Positions 10,092 through 20,319 are shown, counted from the stretch's first letter. The stretch is DNA of 20,786 nucleotides from Trachelipus rathkii (GCA_015478945.1 JABUQX010116818.1:20001-40786), one strand, 5' to 3'. Numbers and translations: made by a program. The notes: a model not told the origin generated them from the letters alone.

Positions 10092-10130
10092 TATGTGTTA
10101 TTCAGGTTTCCCAGTTGTAAATTTTGTTTA
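10092..10130 (+). repeat. Direct repeat, left copy (matches 10731-10767)
   Basis: TGTGTTATTCAGG followed by CCCAGTTGT and a TTTTGTT stretch occurs here and again about 640 bp to the right, with few differences. The two copies bracket the inverted RT fragment. They may be the start of the RTE-like element's 5' leader in two copies. Confidence 0.6.
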
Positions 10131-10218
10131 CTGGCAAGTCTGCATCATCCTTTCCTTTTCGTCCAATACATATATCCTAAATATATTCAATACTCAGATA
10201 ACTTGTTTCGAAAAAAAA

Positions 10219-10560
10219 AAAAAAAATGGGGGTTTCCACCATCCAACATAACTTCACACGAGGATTGTCCTTACTAACAGCCGTAACTTTACTCTTTACC
10301 TACGTTTACTTTCAAAACCCTCCTTTTACACACCCTGCTAAATCCCTCTACCAATCCTCTCAAATTCTCTTCAAATTCGCCACACAAAAAAAATCATCCG
10401 CATATAAGAGGTAGGGCACCCTCCACTCTCCATCATTCTACACATTTCCTGCCACCTCCAATCTCTAAAAATCTTTCATAAACCTCAATTCCATAAACAA
10501 ATTGGAATTAACCAAGGAGGAACAAACACATGTCTGCCTCATCTGCTTTTAATAATTAAA
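10219..10560 (-). pseudogene. RTE-like reverse transcriptase fragment with intact YADD
   Basis: Minus-strand reading gives EWRVPYLLYADDFF, the catalytic motif C of an RTE-type LINE RT, with YADD at 10393-10404. Upstream, with a frame change, is VRQTCVCSSLVNSNLFMELR, matching the motif B block (VRQGC-SPWLFN) with substitutions. Downstream, across frameshifts, the pieces CKRRVLKV-like and KSKV-like fit the following block. The rest of the element is missing on both sides. It is inverted relative to the longer RTE-like copy next door and covers the same RT region, so it is a separate insertion. Confidence 0.7.
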
Positions 10561-10949
10561 CAATCACTTAACTCCATTATCTACAACACAGGTTCACTAT
10601 TTTTCAAAACTATTTTTGACATTTTCTAGCTAACTATCGACATAAATGCCGATAAAAAAGACAAAAATATGATCCCTATACAAATGAAATATAACCCCAT
10701 AAGGAAGGGAACCTCTATATCTTATTAATTTTGTGTTATTCAGGTCCCAGTTGTGAGCTTTTGTTGGTTGTGATTCACAGTGGAAGAAGCTAGTGGAGTG
10801 TCAAAGGAACACTGAAGCAGACGACCAGGAAAGGGAAAGTTCTCCGAGGATCTGCAGTGCTCTGGAAGCTCGGCTGCATTGATAATAACCCGCTCTTCCC
10901 TTCCGAATAACATCAGAAATATTACACCCCGAAAGGTAGGAAGCTAATC

Positions 10950-13140
10950 CACCGTAACCTTGGAAGAATTAAGAGTGAGAAGTTAAGTGAACAAGGTAAT
11001 AAGGAAAAGTATTTAAGAGCGCTTGCAAATAAATCAGTTGAATGTGAACAAGATGAAACTGAACAAATCTGGGCACAAATGAAGGAAGCCTTTGTTAGTA
11101 GTGCAAGAGAAGTATGTGAATGTGCTAAAGTAGGAAGTAAGAAACAACGGTGAATGGTGGAATGAAGAGGTGATGCAAGGGGTTAAAAGTAAAAAAGAGG
11201 CATGGTTGAATGTGTTAAAAGCAGATGATGAGGTCTCAAAAGAAAGACACTTGGAATTATATACGGAGGAAAAAAAGGAAACTAAAAGTTCCATACATAG
11301 GAGAAAAAATGAGGTAAATGAACAGTTTTGAAGAAGGATGAATGGGGACTTAACATGGGAATAGGAAGCTTTTCTGGAAAGAAGCGCAAAAGGTTAAGAA
11401 TGAGAGTAGGGGAATCTGCGTGGAATAATGAATAGGAATGGTGCTTTCGTAACGGATGAAAAGGATGTGACTAGAGTGTGGAGGAAACACTTCGAAAATC
11501 GGCATAACATTGGCAGTAATGAAGAGGTGATAGTGAATATGTGGTGTGGTTTTGATGATGCAAGAAGAAATGTGTTTTGGGATGAGGGTATGGGTAGGTT
11601 ATTGGTTTCTTTGTGCTTTCTGGCTATAGTTGAAGAAGTGGTAAAATCTTGCAGGCATACGCATGGAATTACTGGTGAAATGATCAAGACTGGAGGCGAG
11701 AAGTTGATTGAATGAATTTGGAAGTTGTGTAATAAAGCTTTTATGGAGGATATAGTTCCGAGAGGTTGGAGGAGAACAGTAATAGTACCCTTATATGAGG
11801 GAAGGTGACTAAGGGGAATTAGTTTATTGAGTGTTGTAGGGAAGATATATGGTGGTATTTTGGGTTGAAACAGTAATCGAGTGACTGAAAGGACCTGAAA
11901 TGGTGAAGACAGGGTGCACTTAGAAAGTGGTAGAGGTGTATGGATCAAATTTTTTACATTGAAACATATGATTGAAAAAAGAGAAGAGAAGAATAAATTG
12001 TATTTATGGTTTTATGGATTTTGCAACAGGAGTTGACAAGATTAATGGGGAAAATTTGCGGCAGGTGTTAGATGATATATATAGTGTTGGTGGTGGCTTC
12101 TGAATGGAATCAAAAGTTATGTATGACGATATGTGAAGATTATTCCCAATAAATGGAATCGAAAATTTAGTTAGTTTTAATTTTATAGCAAGAAAAAAAA
12201 AAAAGGATTTATAGAAGCCCAGGTAAAAAAAATTGTTTTTTTTTTTTTTTTTTAATTCTCCTTTTTGGTTAATTTTTTTTTTTTTTTTTTTTAATTTGTA
12301 TATGAATGGGGTTTGAAATGAATTAGAGGTGGGGTGGCAGGGAAATGTTGTTAGACTGATGAGATGAAAAGAGCTGGAGGGTGCCCTGGCTTATATATAC
12401 TATGAGATTCATTCTTGGTGTTGAATCTGAAGAAAGTTTGCGAGGGGTTTGGCAGGGTGTTAATGGACTTGATTTGAAAGTAAAATGTAGATTAAGAGTA
12501 AAGGCTATGGTATGTGAGTGACTCAAGAGTCGGGTGTAAAGTCAGTTAAGATTGGTGAGTAACTGGACAGTACTGAGTTTAAATATTTTTAGAACGATGA
12601 TGCAGATTGTCAGTTAGGAAAAGTTGTGAATGGGTAGGAAAGGTGGCTGGTGCAATTGAATCCTTGGTGGATGTAAGGGACGTAAGTCTTAAGTGCGCTT
12701 GAGTGTTGCATGAGGGAATTGTTGTTACCGCTTGTTAATGTAGAGTGAACTAAGGCTAGAGTACAGAGTAGAGATCTAAGGTAAAGAAGGTGTTTCAGAT
12801 GGACAATGTTAGGGGCTTGTTAGGTGTGAGAAGAATTATATATATATATATATATATATATAGGGAGTTGTATAGTATGAAGAAGGTCGTAAATGAGGAA
12901 ATAAACGAGAATACATTGAGATGATTTGGTCATATGGAAAGTATGGATGATAGTCGACTCGTTAAGCGGATGTATATTGGTGAGTGTGTTGGGAACCGAC
13001 CGGCTGAAAGACCGAGGAAAAAGTGGATTGAGTCAGTTAATTGAAGGAGAAGAATGTGAGTTTGGCAGAGGCGAGATGAAAGGTGCATGACAGGAGTGAA
13101 TGGCGGAGTTTTGTATTTGTAAGGGGTATGTTTGTAAGGG
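10950..13140 (+). pseudogene. RTE-like LINE ORF: linker, RT and C-terminal region, dead
   Basis: The linker segment reads KYLRALANKSVECEQDETEQ (about 11008-11068). Fragments matching the pre-RT region follow, with an EHF-like block as WRKHFENR (11480-11503) and GEMIKTGG (11680-11703). Motif A reads GFMDFATGVDKINGENLRQ (about 12007-12063) with its Asp kept. Motif C is destroyed: the expected LLYADD is replaced by IYTM within TTATATATACTATG (12391-12404). The C-terminal block is well kept: NTLR, then FGHMESMDDSRLVKRMY, GECVGNRP and ERPRKKWIESVN (about 12910-13043). An (AT)n run at 12836-12862 replaces part of a conserved block just after GLLGVRRI. Many stops and shifts leave no function. Open frames on the opposite strand here are shadows. 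Confidence 0.75.
12836..12862. repeat. (TA)n inside the RTE-like ORF
   Basis: A 27-bp TA run exactly within the coding remnant, between VRGLLGVRRI and RELYSMKKVVNEEIN. It replaces the residues that normally link them, so the repeat arose or was inserted after the element landed. Confidence 0.8.
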
Positions 13141-13249
13141 CTTTGCCTATGGGATAAACCCCACATTTACTAGATACCACAGTGAAGGTCCATCGAGGTC
13201 TCGTATAGCCACAGAATGGATTTTTTGATTGCGACGATTTCTCACTGGG

Positions 13250-13311
<62 letters not shown>

Positions 13312-13345
13312 AATATATATTTTTAAATATTTATTTATATAAATA
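13250..13345. repeat. (TA)n at the RTE-like LINE 3' end
   Basis: A TA array beginning right after CTGGGGG of the element, then ATATTTTTAAATATTTATT. Confidence 0.9.
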
Positions 13346-13368
13346 TTATATCTATCTATCATATATTT

Positions 13369-13425
<57 letters not shown>

Positions 13426-13562
13426 CTATCTATCTAATCTTATCTATCTATCTATTATCTTCTATCTCTATCTATCTATCTATCTATCTATCTATTATTC
13501 TATCTATCTATCTATCTATCTATCTATGGCTTCTATCTATCTATCATCTATCTATCTATTTG
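13346..13562. repeat. (TATC)n tetranucleotide microsatellite
   Basis: About 215 bp of ATCT/TATC units with several shortened or interrupted units (for example TCTTCTATC and ATGGCTTCTATC). The interruptions indicate an old, compound array. Confidence 0.95.
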
Positions 13563-13574
13563 TCTATTATAACA

Positions 13575-13730
13575 TGGAAAATAATATATTATATTTATAT
13601 AATATATATATATATATTTATATATATAAAATCTATAAAATTATAAAAAATATATATATATATATTATATATAATATATATATATATATCATATATATAT
13701 ATATATATATATAAATATATTATATATATT
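13575..13730. repeat. (TA)n microsatellite, imperfect
   Basis: TA-rich array with AAATCTATAAAATTATAAAAA in its middle. It abuts the palindromic mariner derivative. Confidence 0.85.
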
Positions 13731-14261
13731 GGTGTACACTTTATTTCCTAGAAAGCTAATGAAAATATAAATCTGAGCTATTATTACATAATAAGGAGTA
13801 GGAGTTGAAGGTTTTTTTTTTGCCTCATTTAATAAACATCTATATGGTTCTCATTAGTTGCACGAAGCACATCAAGACGGTAATCGATTTCCTGCCATGT
13901 TCGCTCTAGCATAGTCTCATCAGTAGTGGTAATGGCATCAGTGATCCTTAGCTTCAGACCGTTGATGTCCTGTATCTCTGTTCGATACATGATATCTTTA
14001 ACATAACCCCCCATTGAAGATGTCCAGGAGAGGGATATTTGGGGAACGAGGTGACCAGGGAATTCGGCCGTCCCTTCCAATCCCTTTTTCTGGAAATGTT
14101 TTGATGTGCTTCGTGCAACTAATGGAGCACATATAGAAGTGTATTAAATGAGGGGGAAAACTTCAATATCTACTCCTCATTGTGTAATAATTACCACAAA
14201 TTTATCTTTTCATTTGCTTTTTTTAATGAATTTATTAATTTGTAAAGATTTGATGGACACC
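13731..14261. mobile_element. Palindromic mariner-type derivative with two 3' ends
   Basis: The left arm (13731-13882), read on the minus strand, and the right arm (14096-14261), read on the plus strand, contain the same sequence. Each has the last codons of a transposase (GATGTGCTTCGTGCAACTAA), a stop, a 3' UTR (ATTAAATGAGG, then CTACTCCT-ATT-TGTAATAAT, then TTTTCATT-GCTTT) and a terminus. The left terminus is GGTGTACACTTTATTTC and the right terminus, complemented, is GGTGTCCATCAAATC. So both outer ends are 3' ends of one element family. The left arm continues inward into more transposase, the right arm does not. The 5' end of the element is not seen. Confidence 0.7.
13829..14085 (-). pseudogene. 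Mariner-type transposase C-terminal fragment
   Basis: A DDE/D transposase cuts and rejoins DNA at the element's ends. On the minus strand a first frame gives GRDGRIPWSPRSPN then IPLLD. This corresponds to the family's RSPD-TPLDFFLWG block, with the last catalytic acid kept as the Asp of PLLD but with SPN in place of SPD. One frameshift in a G run (about 14010) leads to GYVKDIMYRTEIQDINGL, then ERTWQEIDYRLDVLRATN and a stop. This is the standard C-terminus of arthropod Tc1/mariner-like transposases of this type. Only about 85 residues remain of an expected 340 or so, and the first two catalytic acids and the DNA-binding domain are absent. Confidence 0.8.
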
Positions 14262-14607
14262 TTGTATATATCATACATTCGTAATCTATATATCTTTTTC
14301 ATTCTCTTTTTATTACTACAGAGTTTACATGTAATTATTATTTGAAATATTATACATCTTTGAATAATTTTATTTCTAAGAATGATTTTTTATATCTCAT
14401 TTATAAAGCCAAAAAGTTGACCTATATTGCATCTTGTAATAAAGTCTAATAAGATGTCTTTTAAGTAAATTTTCATTCATTTAATAAACATAGAAGCAAG
14501 AATTTTATTATTAATCCCATGAACTAAATATGCTGTTATGTTTGTTAAATAATATAATATTAAAAATTATACCACTATTACTCTTTATATAATATTAGCT
14601 TGAAAAG
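14262..14607. other. AT-rich non-coding DNA
   Basis: No gene or repeat recognised. Confidence 0.5.
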
Positions 14608-14687
14608 TTTAAGTGCGTGAATGCAGCTTCCCTAAGCTGCTGCAGTTTTCCCCTATTGGTTCAGGGACCCCAGTTTTGAAACAACTG
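14608..14687 (-). mobile_element. Possible hAT element end
   Basis: On the minus strand, from 14687 inward, the sequence starts CAGTTGTTTCAAAACTGGGG then TCCCTGAACCAATAGGGG. This resembles the CAGTGGTTC-AAACTGGGGTCC terminal repeat of many hAT elements of the Charlie type. A small hairpin (GCAGCT and AGCTGC arms) lies just inside. Only one end is seen and no 8-bp target duplication can be checked. Confidence 0.35.
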
Positions 14688-14879
14688 GCATAGTGTGTAT
14701 GTATTACATACTTTTCTAAGGATGGATTAGTACACTCTTAAGTAGTTCAATTCAAAAGAATAATCCATAGCTTTCAAAAATAACGAGAGCTATGAATTGA
14801 GGTAGAAGAATTTTGGAATGTATTTTAAAATCTGACGTGCCTAACCTTAAAAAAAAAAAAAAAATTAAATCTTCCTACA

Positions 14880-15710
14880 TTTTCCCTTATCTCCTTTTTC
14901 TCCATCCATGCCCCCACTAACCTAATCTTGCATAAAACTACATAATGATCTGATATACCCATGCTCAACCCCCTCACTGGTTTAACATCCTGCACATACT
15001 TCAACATCTCCTTCTTCACCAACACAAAATCAATCATACTCTTCACTTCCTCACCATCTCTATTTACGCCAACTCTTATATTTATGAACATCCTTGTGCT
15101 TGAAAAATGTATTACCTACACACATACCTCTCTCAACATAGAAATCAGTGATCTTACTACCATTCTCATTTTCTCCCACAACACCAAATGCACCTGTTAC
15201 TCCATCCTTTTTTCGATTAGCTATCCAATCATTCAAATCGCCCAGTACAATCACTGAAACCCCTACTCACTCCATCTAAAACACCATTCAGTTTATCCCC
15301 AAAAATCTCACTCTCCTCCACATCATCTTCAGATGGACCATATGCAACTATCACACAAACTTTGACTTTCTCAATCTTAAATTTAACCATAAGTATTCTA
15401 GCACTCACACACACAAACTTCACCATAGATTTATACCGCATTTCACTCATCAACATTCCAACTCCTTCTCTCCCTCTCTCATTCCTCTCCACTCCTGCAT
15501 GTACACATTTCACTCCACATCACTCATCCTCACCATTCCCTTTCATCTTCGTTTCAGTCAGAGCAAGCAAATCAAACTTGCCCTTTTTACATACATCCAT
15601 CACCTCTCTCCTCTTCTCCTCACCATTTATTCCCCTTGCCCTTTTTACATACATCCATCACCTCTCTCCTCTTCTCCTCACCATTTATTCCCCTAACATT
15701 CCATGTACCT
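14880..15710 (-). pseudogene. RTE-like LINE endonuclease domain, broken
   Basis: An APE-type endonuclease nicks the target DNA to start LINE insertion. Minus-strand blocks in order are: GTWNVRG, the first catalytic Asn motif (15691-15710); LLALTETKMKG-like text, partly frame-broken; VCVIVAYGPSEDD; VIVLGDLNDW, with catalytic Asp and Asn (15227-15256); ERGMCVGNTFFKHKDVHKY; IDFVLVKKEMLKYVQDVKPV; and ISDHYVVLCKIRL, with the final Asp-His pair (about 14925-14959). All the catalytic motifs I can recognise are kept, but the frame is broken by a 58-bp tandem duplication and other indels. It stops at a T-run (14850-14865, in plus sense A-run) without the RT. Losing the 3' part is unusual for LINE truncation. 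Confidence 0.8.
15577..15692. repeat. 58-bp perfect tandem duplication in the endonuclease
   Basis: The unit beginning CTTGCCCTTTTTACATACAT at 15577 repeats at 15635 with no difference that I can see over 58 bp. 58 is not a multiple of three, so it shifts the endonuclease frame. Near-identity means it arose recently compared with the age of the element. Confidence 0.9.
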
Positions 15711-16257
15711 ATACGATTCACACAGTTTCGCCGGGAAATACATGACCAATTTTTTGAATTCTAGAAATGCCCGAATTTGGCATTTCAGCATTTCCGTAAT
15801 AACTTTTTTAATTGTCAATCGATTCCCATCACTGAAAAAGCAAGATGCACCTTTTTTGATAGCTCTAGAATAGTTATTTGTGAATATTTTTCATTTCACT
15901 TGAAATTTGTTCAACATTGGCACTCTCTGATTTTGGCACTTTCATAAAATTGGATAGATGTTCCTAATAGCTTATGGAACTGATTTTAAAGTGAGCTATG
16001 GTTAGAATGGTCCATTATCGAAAATTGCAGAGAATATTTTTAATTTTTGACTGTGCCAAGTTATGGCAAGTTTTTGGCACTACGTATAATCGAAAAATTA
16101 AAAATGATTTTTTTTGTGATAACTTTTTTAGTAATGATATAGCATGTATAGTTGAAGGAGGTATATCTTTTTTTTATTTAGAACAATTTTTATACCGAAT
16201 ACTATTAACACATGCACTGATGAAAAAAATAAATAAATCACTCACGACATAAACCAG
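15711..16257. other. Non-coding DNA with short hairpins and TTGGCAC motifs
   Basis: No gene recognised. GAAATGCC and GGCATTTC form an 8-bp-arm hairpin at about 15765-15787. TTGGCAC or its complement occurs four times (15919, 15933, 16053, 16074 approximately). The last two form an inverted pair. GATAACTTTTTTA-type sequence occurs twice (about 15799 and 16119), hinting at an old duplication. Confidence 0.4.
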
Positions 16258-16876
<619 letters not shown>

Positions 16877-16956
<80 letters not shown>

Positions 16957-17005
16957 ATATCTCTTTCTCATATATATAGATATATATATATATATATATA
17001 TATAT
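16877..17005. repeat. (TA)n microsatellite
   Basis: A TA array broken once by TCTATATCTCTTTCTC, very like the interruption in the array at 16258-16573. This suggests the two arrays share an origin. Confidence 0.9.
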
Positions 17006-17143
17006 CTTTAGAAAATATATTATAAATTTTCAAATCATTATAAAATCTATTATGTCCATTTTGCCCATTTTTTTGCTTAAAAAAACTTTTTTTTTGAACG
17101 AGAATCACACGGATAAATACTCTCTTCTCTACAACCCTGCTCT

Positions 17144-17146
<3 letters not shown>

Positions 17147-17198
<52 letters not shown>

Positions 17199-17257
17199 GT
17201 AATATATGTATATATATATTTCATCTCCTCCTCTCTATATATATATATATATTACTC

Positions 17258-17323
<66 letters not shown>

Positions 17324-17326
17324 TTT

Positions 17327-17362
<36 letters not shown>

Positions 17363-17390
17363 TTTCTCACTGCTATATATATACAGTATT
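17147..17390. repeat. (TA)n arrays with CT-rich interruptions
   Basis: Four TA runs separated by CATCTCCTCCTCTC, TACTCCTT and two ACTTTCT-type breaks. The recurring ACTTTCT/ACTTTCTC break is itself duplicated. Confidence 0.9.
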
Positions 17391-17539
17391 CTAAAAAATT
17401 CTGATTTAAGATCACTAGGCCTATTTGAAATTATGCGTGTATTTTTTTTTTTCACTGTTAAATTCAAATTTCATTTCTAGCCCCCTTTACTTGATCCATG
17501 GCCTGGGACTTCCTTGAAAACCCCTATCCCCCTTTGTGA

Positions 17540-17650
17540 ACACTAAATAACACAAATGAAAGGAGGGGAATGTTTAAGAATTTAACCCCATACATACATT
17601 CATTGATACTTTGGTGGCCACAATTCAAAATATATTTACATACATGGACT
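17540..17650 (+). repeat. Dispersed repeat, CpG-depleted copy (matches 19712-19810)
   Basis: Plus-strand sequence aligns to the minus strand of 19712-19810. Shared blocks are AAAGG-GGGG-AATGTT, then GAATTTAACCCC, then TACA-ACATTC, then a CCA or CCC spacer, and the complement of GAATTG. Most CG sites of the other copy are TG or CA here. Both copies read NLTPY then HS on the same sense strand, but no longer open frame or known protein is visible. Confidence 0.6.
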
Positions 17651-17707
17651 AACTTACTATATAAAGTTTCAAAAAAATTATTGATAAAAAAATGGGTAAA
17701 AGATTGT

Positions 17708-18200
<493 letters not shown>

Positions 18201-18516
18201 GTAGACACAGTAAATCTATGTCTATTTGAAAATTTATCATAACCTTACTGATTTTTTTAACGTAAAAAAATATATGAAAACCTGAATAACGTTGCTTATG
18301 AATATATTGCAATTGTGGCAATTTTTTATCATCATGTTATAGCAGCGTTGCTTCATAAGTAGGCACAGTAAATCTATGTCTACTTGACAAAACTTATCAT
18401 AACCTTACTGATGTTTTTAACAAAAAATATATGAAAATACTGTATAACATTGCTTATAATATACCGTAATTATAGCAATTTTTTGTTAACATGTTGTGGC
18501 AGCATTGCTTCATGCC
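18201..18516. repeat. Two tandem 158-bp A units
   Basis: Unit 1 (18201-18358) and unit 2 (18359-18516) both run from GTAG-CACAGTAAATCTATG through CTTATCATAACCTTACTGAT and ATATATGAAAA to GCAGC-TTGCTTCAT. They differ by scattered substitutions and small indels. A short third piece (ACAAAACTTATCATAACC) recurs at about 18939-18956. Confidence 0.85.
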
Positions 18517-18575
18517 CATATCAAAACATTGATTACTTTGGAAAAGGTATCGATTGTTAATAACCCCGATTTTAT

Positions 18576-18845
18576 GAAAATCACAGGATATACTCTAAAA
18601 AAATAATAATGAAGAAAAATTAAAACGAAAATCGTCGCTCTCTTTAGGAAATAAAGTTACAGCCTCTCAAAGTTATTAAAAATCCCATAGGATTTTCTTA
18701 TAATTTTTTTTTTTTGAAAATCAATGGATATAGCTACTCTAAAAAAATAATAATGGATAGTGAAAACGAAAATCGGCAGTTTCTTTTGGAAAAAAAAGTT
18801 ACAGTCTCTCAAAGTTTAAACTTTTCCCATAGGCTTTCTTTTAAA
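18576..18845 (+). repeat. Two tandem B units of about 140 bp
   Basis: Both run from GAAAATCA-GGATATA through CTCTAAAAAAATAATAATG, AAAACGAAAATCG, GTTACAG-CTCTCAAAGTT and CCCATAGG-TTTCTT. Copies begin at 18576 and 18716. Confidence 0.85.
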
Positions 18846-19019
18846 AGAAATTATTGGGCCTCGTGCTTGTTTTAGGGCCATCCTAGTTCAGGTTATAAGA
18901 TTTGAAAATTCTACATAGATTTTCTCTGTGCATACCTAACAAAACTTATCATAACCTGTCTTAGAGGGCCTGAAATGAGACCTAACTTGGATAGATCAAT
19001 GTAGAAAAGTCTTTGGAAG

Positions 19020-19115
19020 TTTTAACAACTTTGAGAGGCTGTAATTTTTTTTCCAAAGGCGACAATATTCGCTTTTCCCTATTCTTTGTTATTTTTTTCA
19101 GGTATATCCTCTGAT
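19020..19115 (-). repeat. Inverted third B unit
   Basis: On the minus strand this reads GGATATACCTGAAAAAAATA, then GGGAAAAGCGAATATTGTCG, then TTACAGCCTCTCAAAGTTG. It matches the two plus-strand B units in the same order. With them it forms an inverted repeat with about 180-300 bp between the arms. Confidence 0.75.
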
Positions 19116-19134
19116 TTACCTACCATTCTCTCTC

Positions 19135-19179
19135 TCCATCCATCCTCTCTCTCTCCCCTATATATATATGTGTGTGCTC

Positions 19180-19215
<36 letters not shown>

Positions 19216-19225
19216 ATGTTTTTTA
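19135..19225. repeat. CT-rich then (TA)n low-complexity stretch
   Basis: CTCTCTCTC, then TATATATATGTGTGTG, then a TA array with GTATATATGTATATG at its end. Confidence 0.85.
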
Positions 19226-19341
19226 TATGTATTTAATATGTTTTTCTGTATTAGTTTGTTTATGTATATCTGGTTCTAATTGTATTAAACTTGATCTTTT
19301 GAATTGCAACTAGAACTTTTATCACACATCATTTAAGTTGC

Positions 19342-19520
19342 AATTAGGCCTAGTTATTAAACTTATCTTTCAGCAATTGCTGTCATGCTTTCATACTATA
19401 AAAGTACTATAGCCTAAAATATACAGCTAGGCCTAAGTTTTAATTAGGCATAGCTGTTAAACATTTTTCAGCAATTGCAGTCATCGCTTCACTATAATAG
19501 TACTATAGCTTGGTATGTGT
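19342..19520. repeat. 100-bp tandem duplication
   Basis: AATTAGGC-TAG-T-TTAAAC, then CAGCAATTGC-GTCAT, then ACTATAA-AGTACTATAGC occurs from 19342 and again from 19442 with moderate divergence. The palindromic TAGGCCTA word appears several times nearby. Confidence 0.8.
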
Positions 19521-19711
19521 ATTAAAAGCCCTCCTAGTTGCAACTCAAAGACTTTGTATAGTATAGGCCTATTCACAAATTGGAAGAATTAAATCCTATT
19601 TTATAATTTATTAAATATTTTAAAAAAAAATAATGTTAATATTGATATAAGCACTAAACGTTTTCTTTTATCAAGAATTTTTAAAACCTTATATAATAAG
19701 TTAGGTCTGCA

Positions 19712-19950
19712 CATAAACAAATCTACTCGAATTGCACTGCCCAAATGTTATCGAATGTGTGTACGGGGTTAAATTCTCAACATTCGCCCCTTTGACTCGT
19801 GTCATTTTACCGACAAGCCACGGAAAACATTGGCCATTTGGCAAGCATAGCCAATGAGCAAAGATTTGCCAAAAATGACCCCTACACACCTACGGTGTTT
19901 GGCAAAGAATTCGACGAACTCCGCATGTGTGTGTAGCCGGCTTAAGGAAA
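19712..19950 (-). mobile_element. Candidate DNA-transposon or MITE, CpG-rich copy
   Basis: A block of balanced composition in AT-rich surroundings. GTGTGTA followed by a G-rich word recurs: GTGTGTACGGGG (19757), the complement of CCCCTACACAC (19879-19889), and GTGTGTAGCCGG (19927). TTTGGCAA or its complement occurs three times (about 19836, 19865, 19898), so both motifs are in mixed orientation. The outer end TGTGTGTAGCCGGCTTAAG resembles transposon termini but I cannot name the family. Part of it matches 17540-17650 in opposite orientation. Confidence 0.4.
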
Positions 19951-20200
19951 TATTTTACAAACCATTCTAGAGTCGTTTGAACAGACAATTAGAAATGTTT
20001 TCTCATCTCGCATTAGCGACAAAAATGTTTATCGGAACTAAATTCATTAACGCTTTTTAATTTACATCCGTTTGTAAATAAATAGAACAAATTTTATGTG
20101 AAGAATATAACTAAAATTTACATATTTTATAAAAATTTTGTTTTAATTAAAGAAAATTGTAAATATTATTTTAGTTGAAAATATTTAAAAGAAAAAACTT
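19951..20200. other. AT-rich non-coding DNA
   Basis: Nothing recognised. Confidence 0.5.
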
Positions 20201-20319
20201 CACTTCCATATATATATATATATATATTCCTTTCAGATTTTCAACACTCTTCGAGAGTCTTTTTGATGCTGCTTCTCTTTCTTTAAAATTTAACATATTT
20301 ACAAACATATTTGCTATGT

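Larger units (their letters stand above)
10731..13249 (+). mobile_element. RTE-like LINE, plus-strand copy, lacking its endonuclease
   Basis: Starts with the TTGTGTTATTCAGG leader-like repeat and a GC-richer stretch (10780-10940) that I take as possible 5' UTR. It then enters the region that normally follows the endonuclease, so the endonuclease has been deleted or was never present in this copy. The 3' end runs through GGTCTCGTATAGCCACAG and GATTTCTCACTGGGGG into (TA)n at 13250. Two T-runs (about 12236-12253 and 12272-12292) interrupt the RT. Confidence 0.7.

Noticed and set aside
11394..11948. Minus-strand 184-residue open frame
   Set aside because: It is the antisense of the RTE-like ORF remnant. 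The plus strand carries the family motifs and the minus frame has none.
10219..13249. Twin-priming (5' inversion) of one RTE-like element to explain the inverted RT piece beside the plus-strand copy
   Set aside because: Both pieces include the same RT region around motif C, so they cannot be two halves of one inverted insertion.
15362..15745. Plus-strand Ser/Pro/Leu-rich frames of 127 and 65 residues
   Set aside because: They are antisense to the endonuclease domain on the minus strand.
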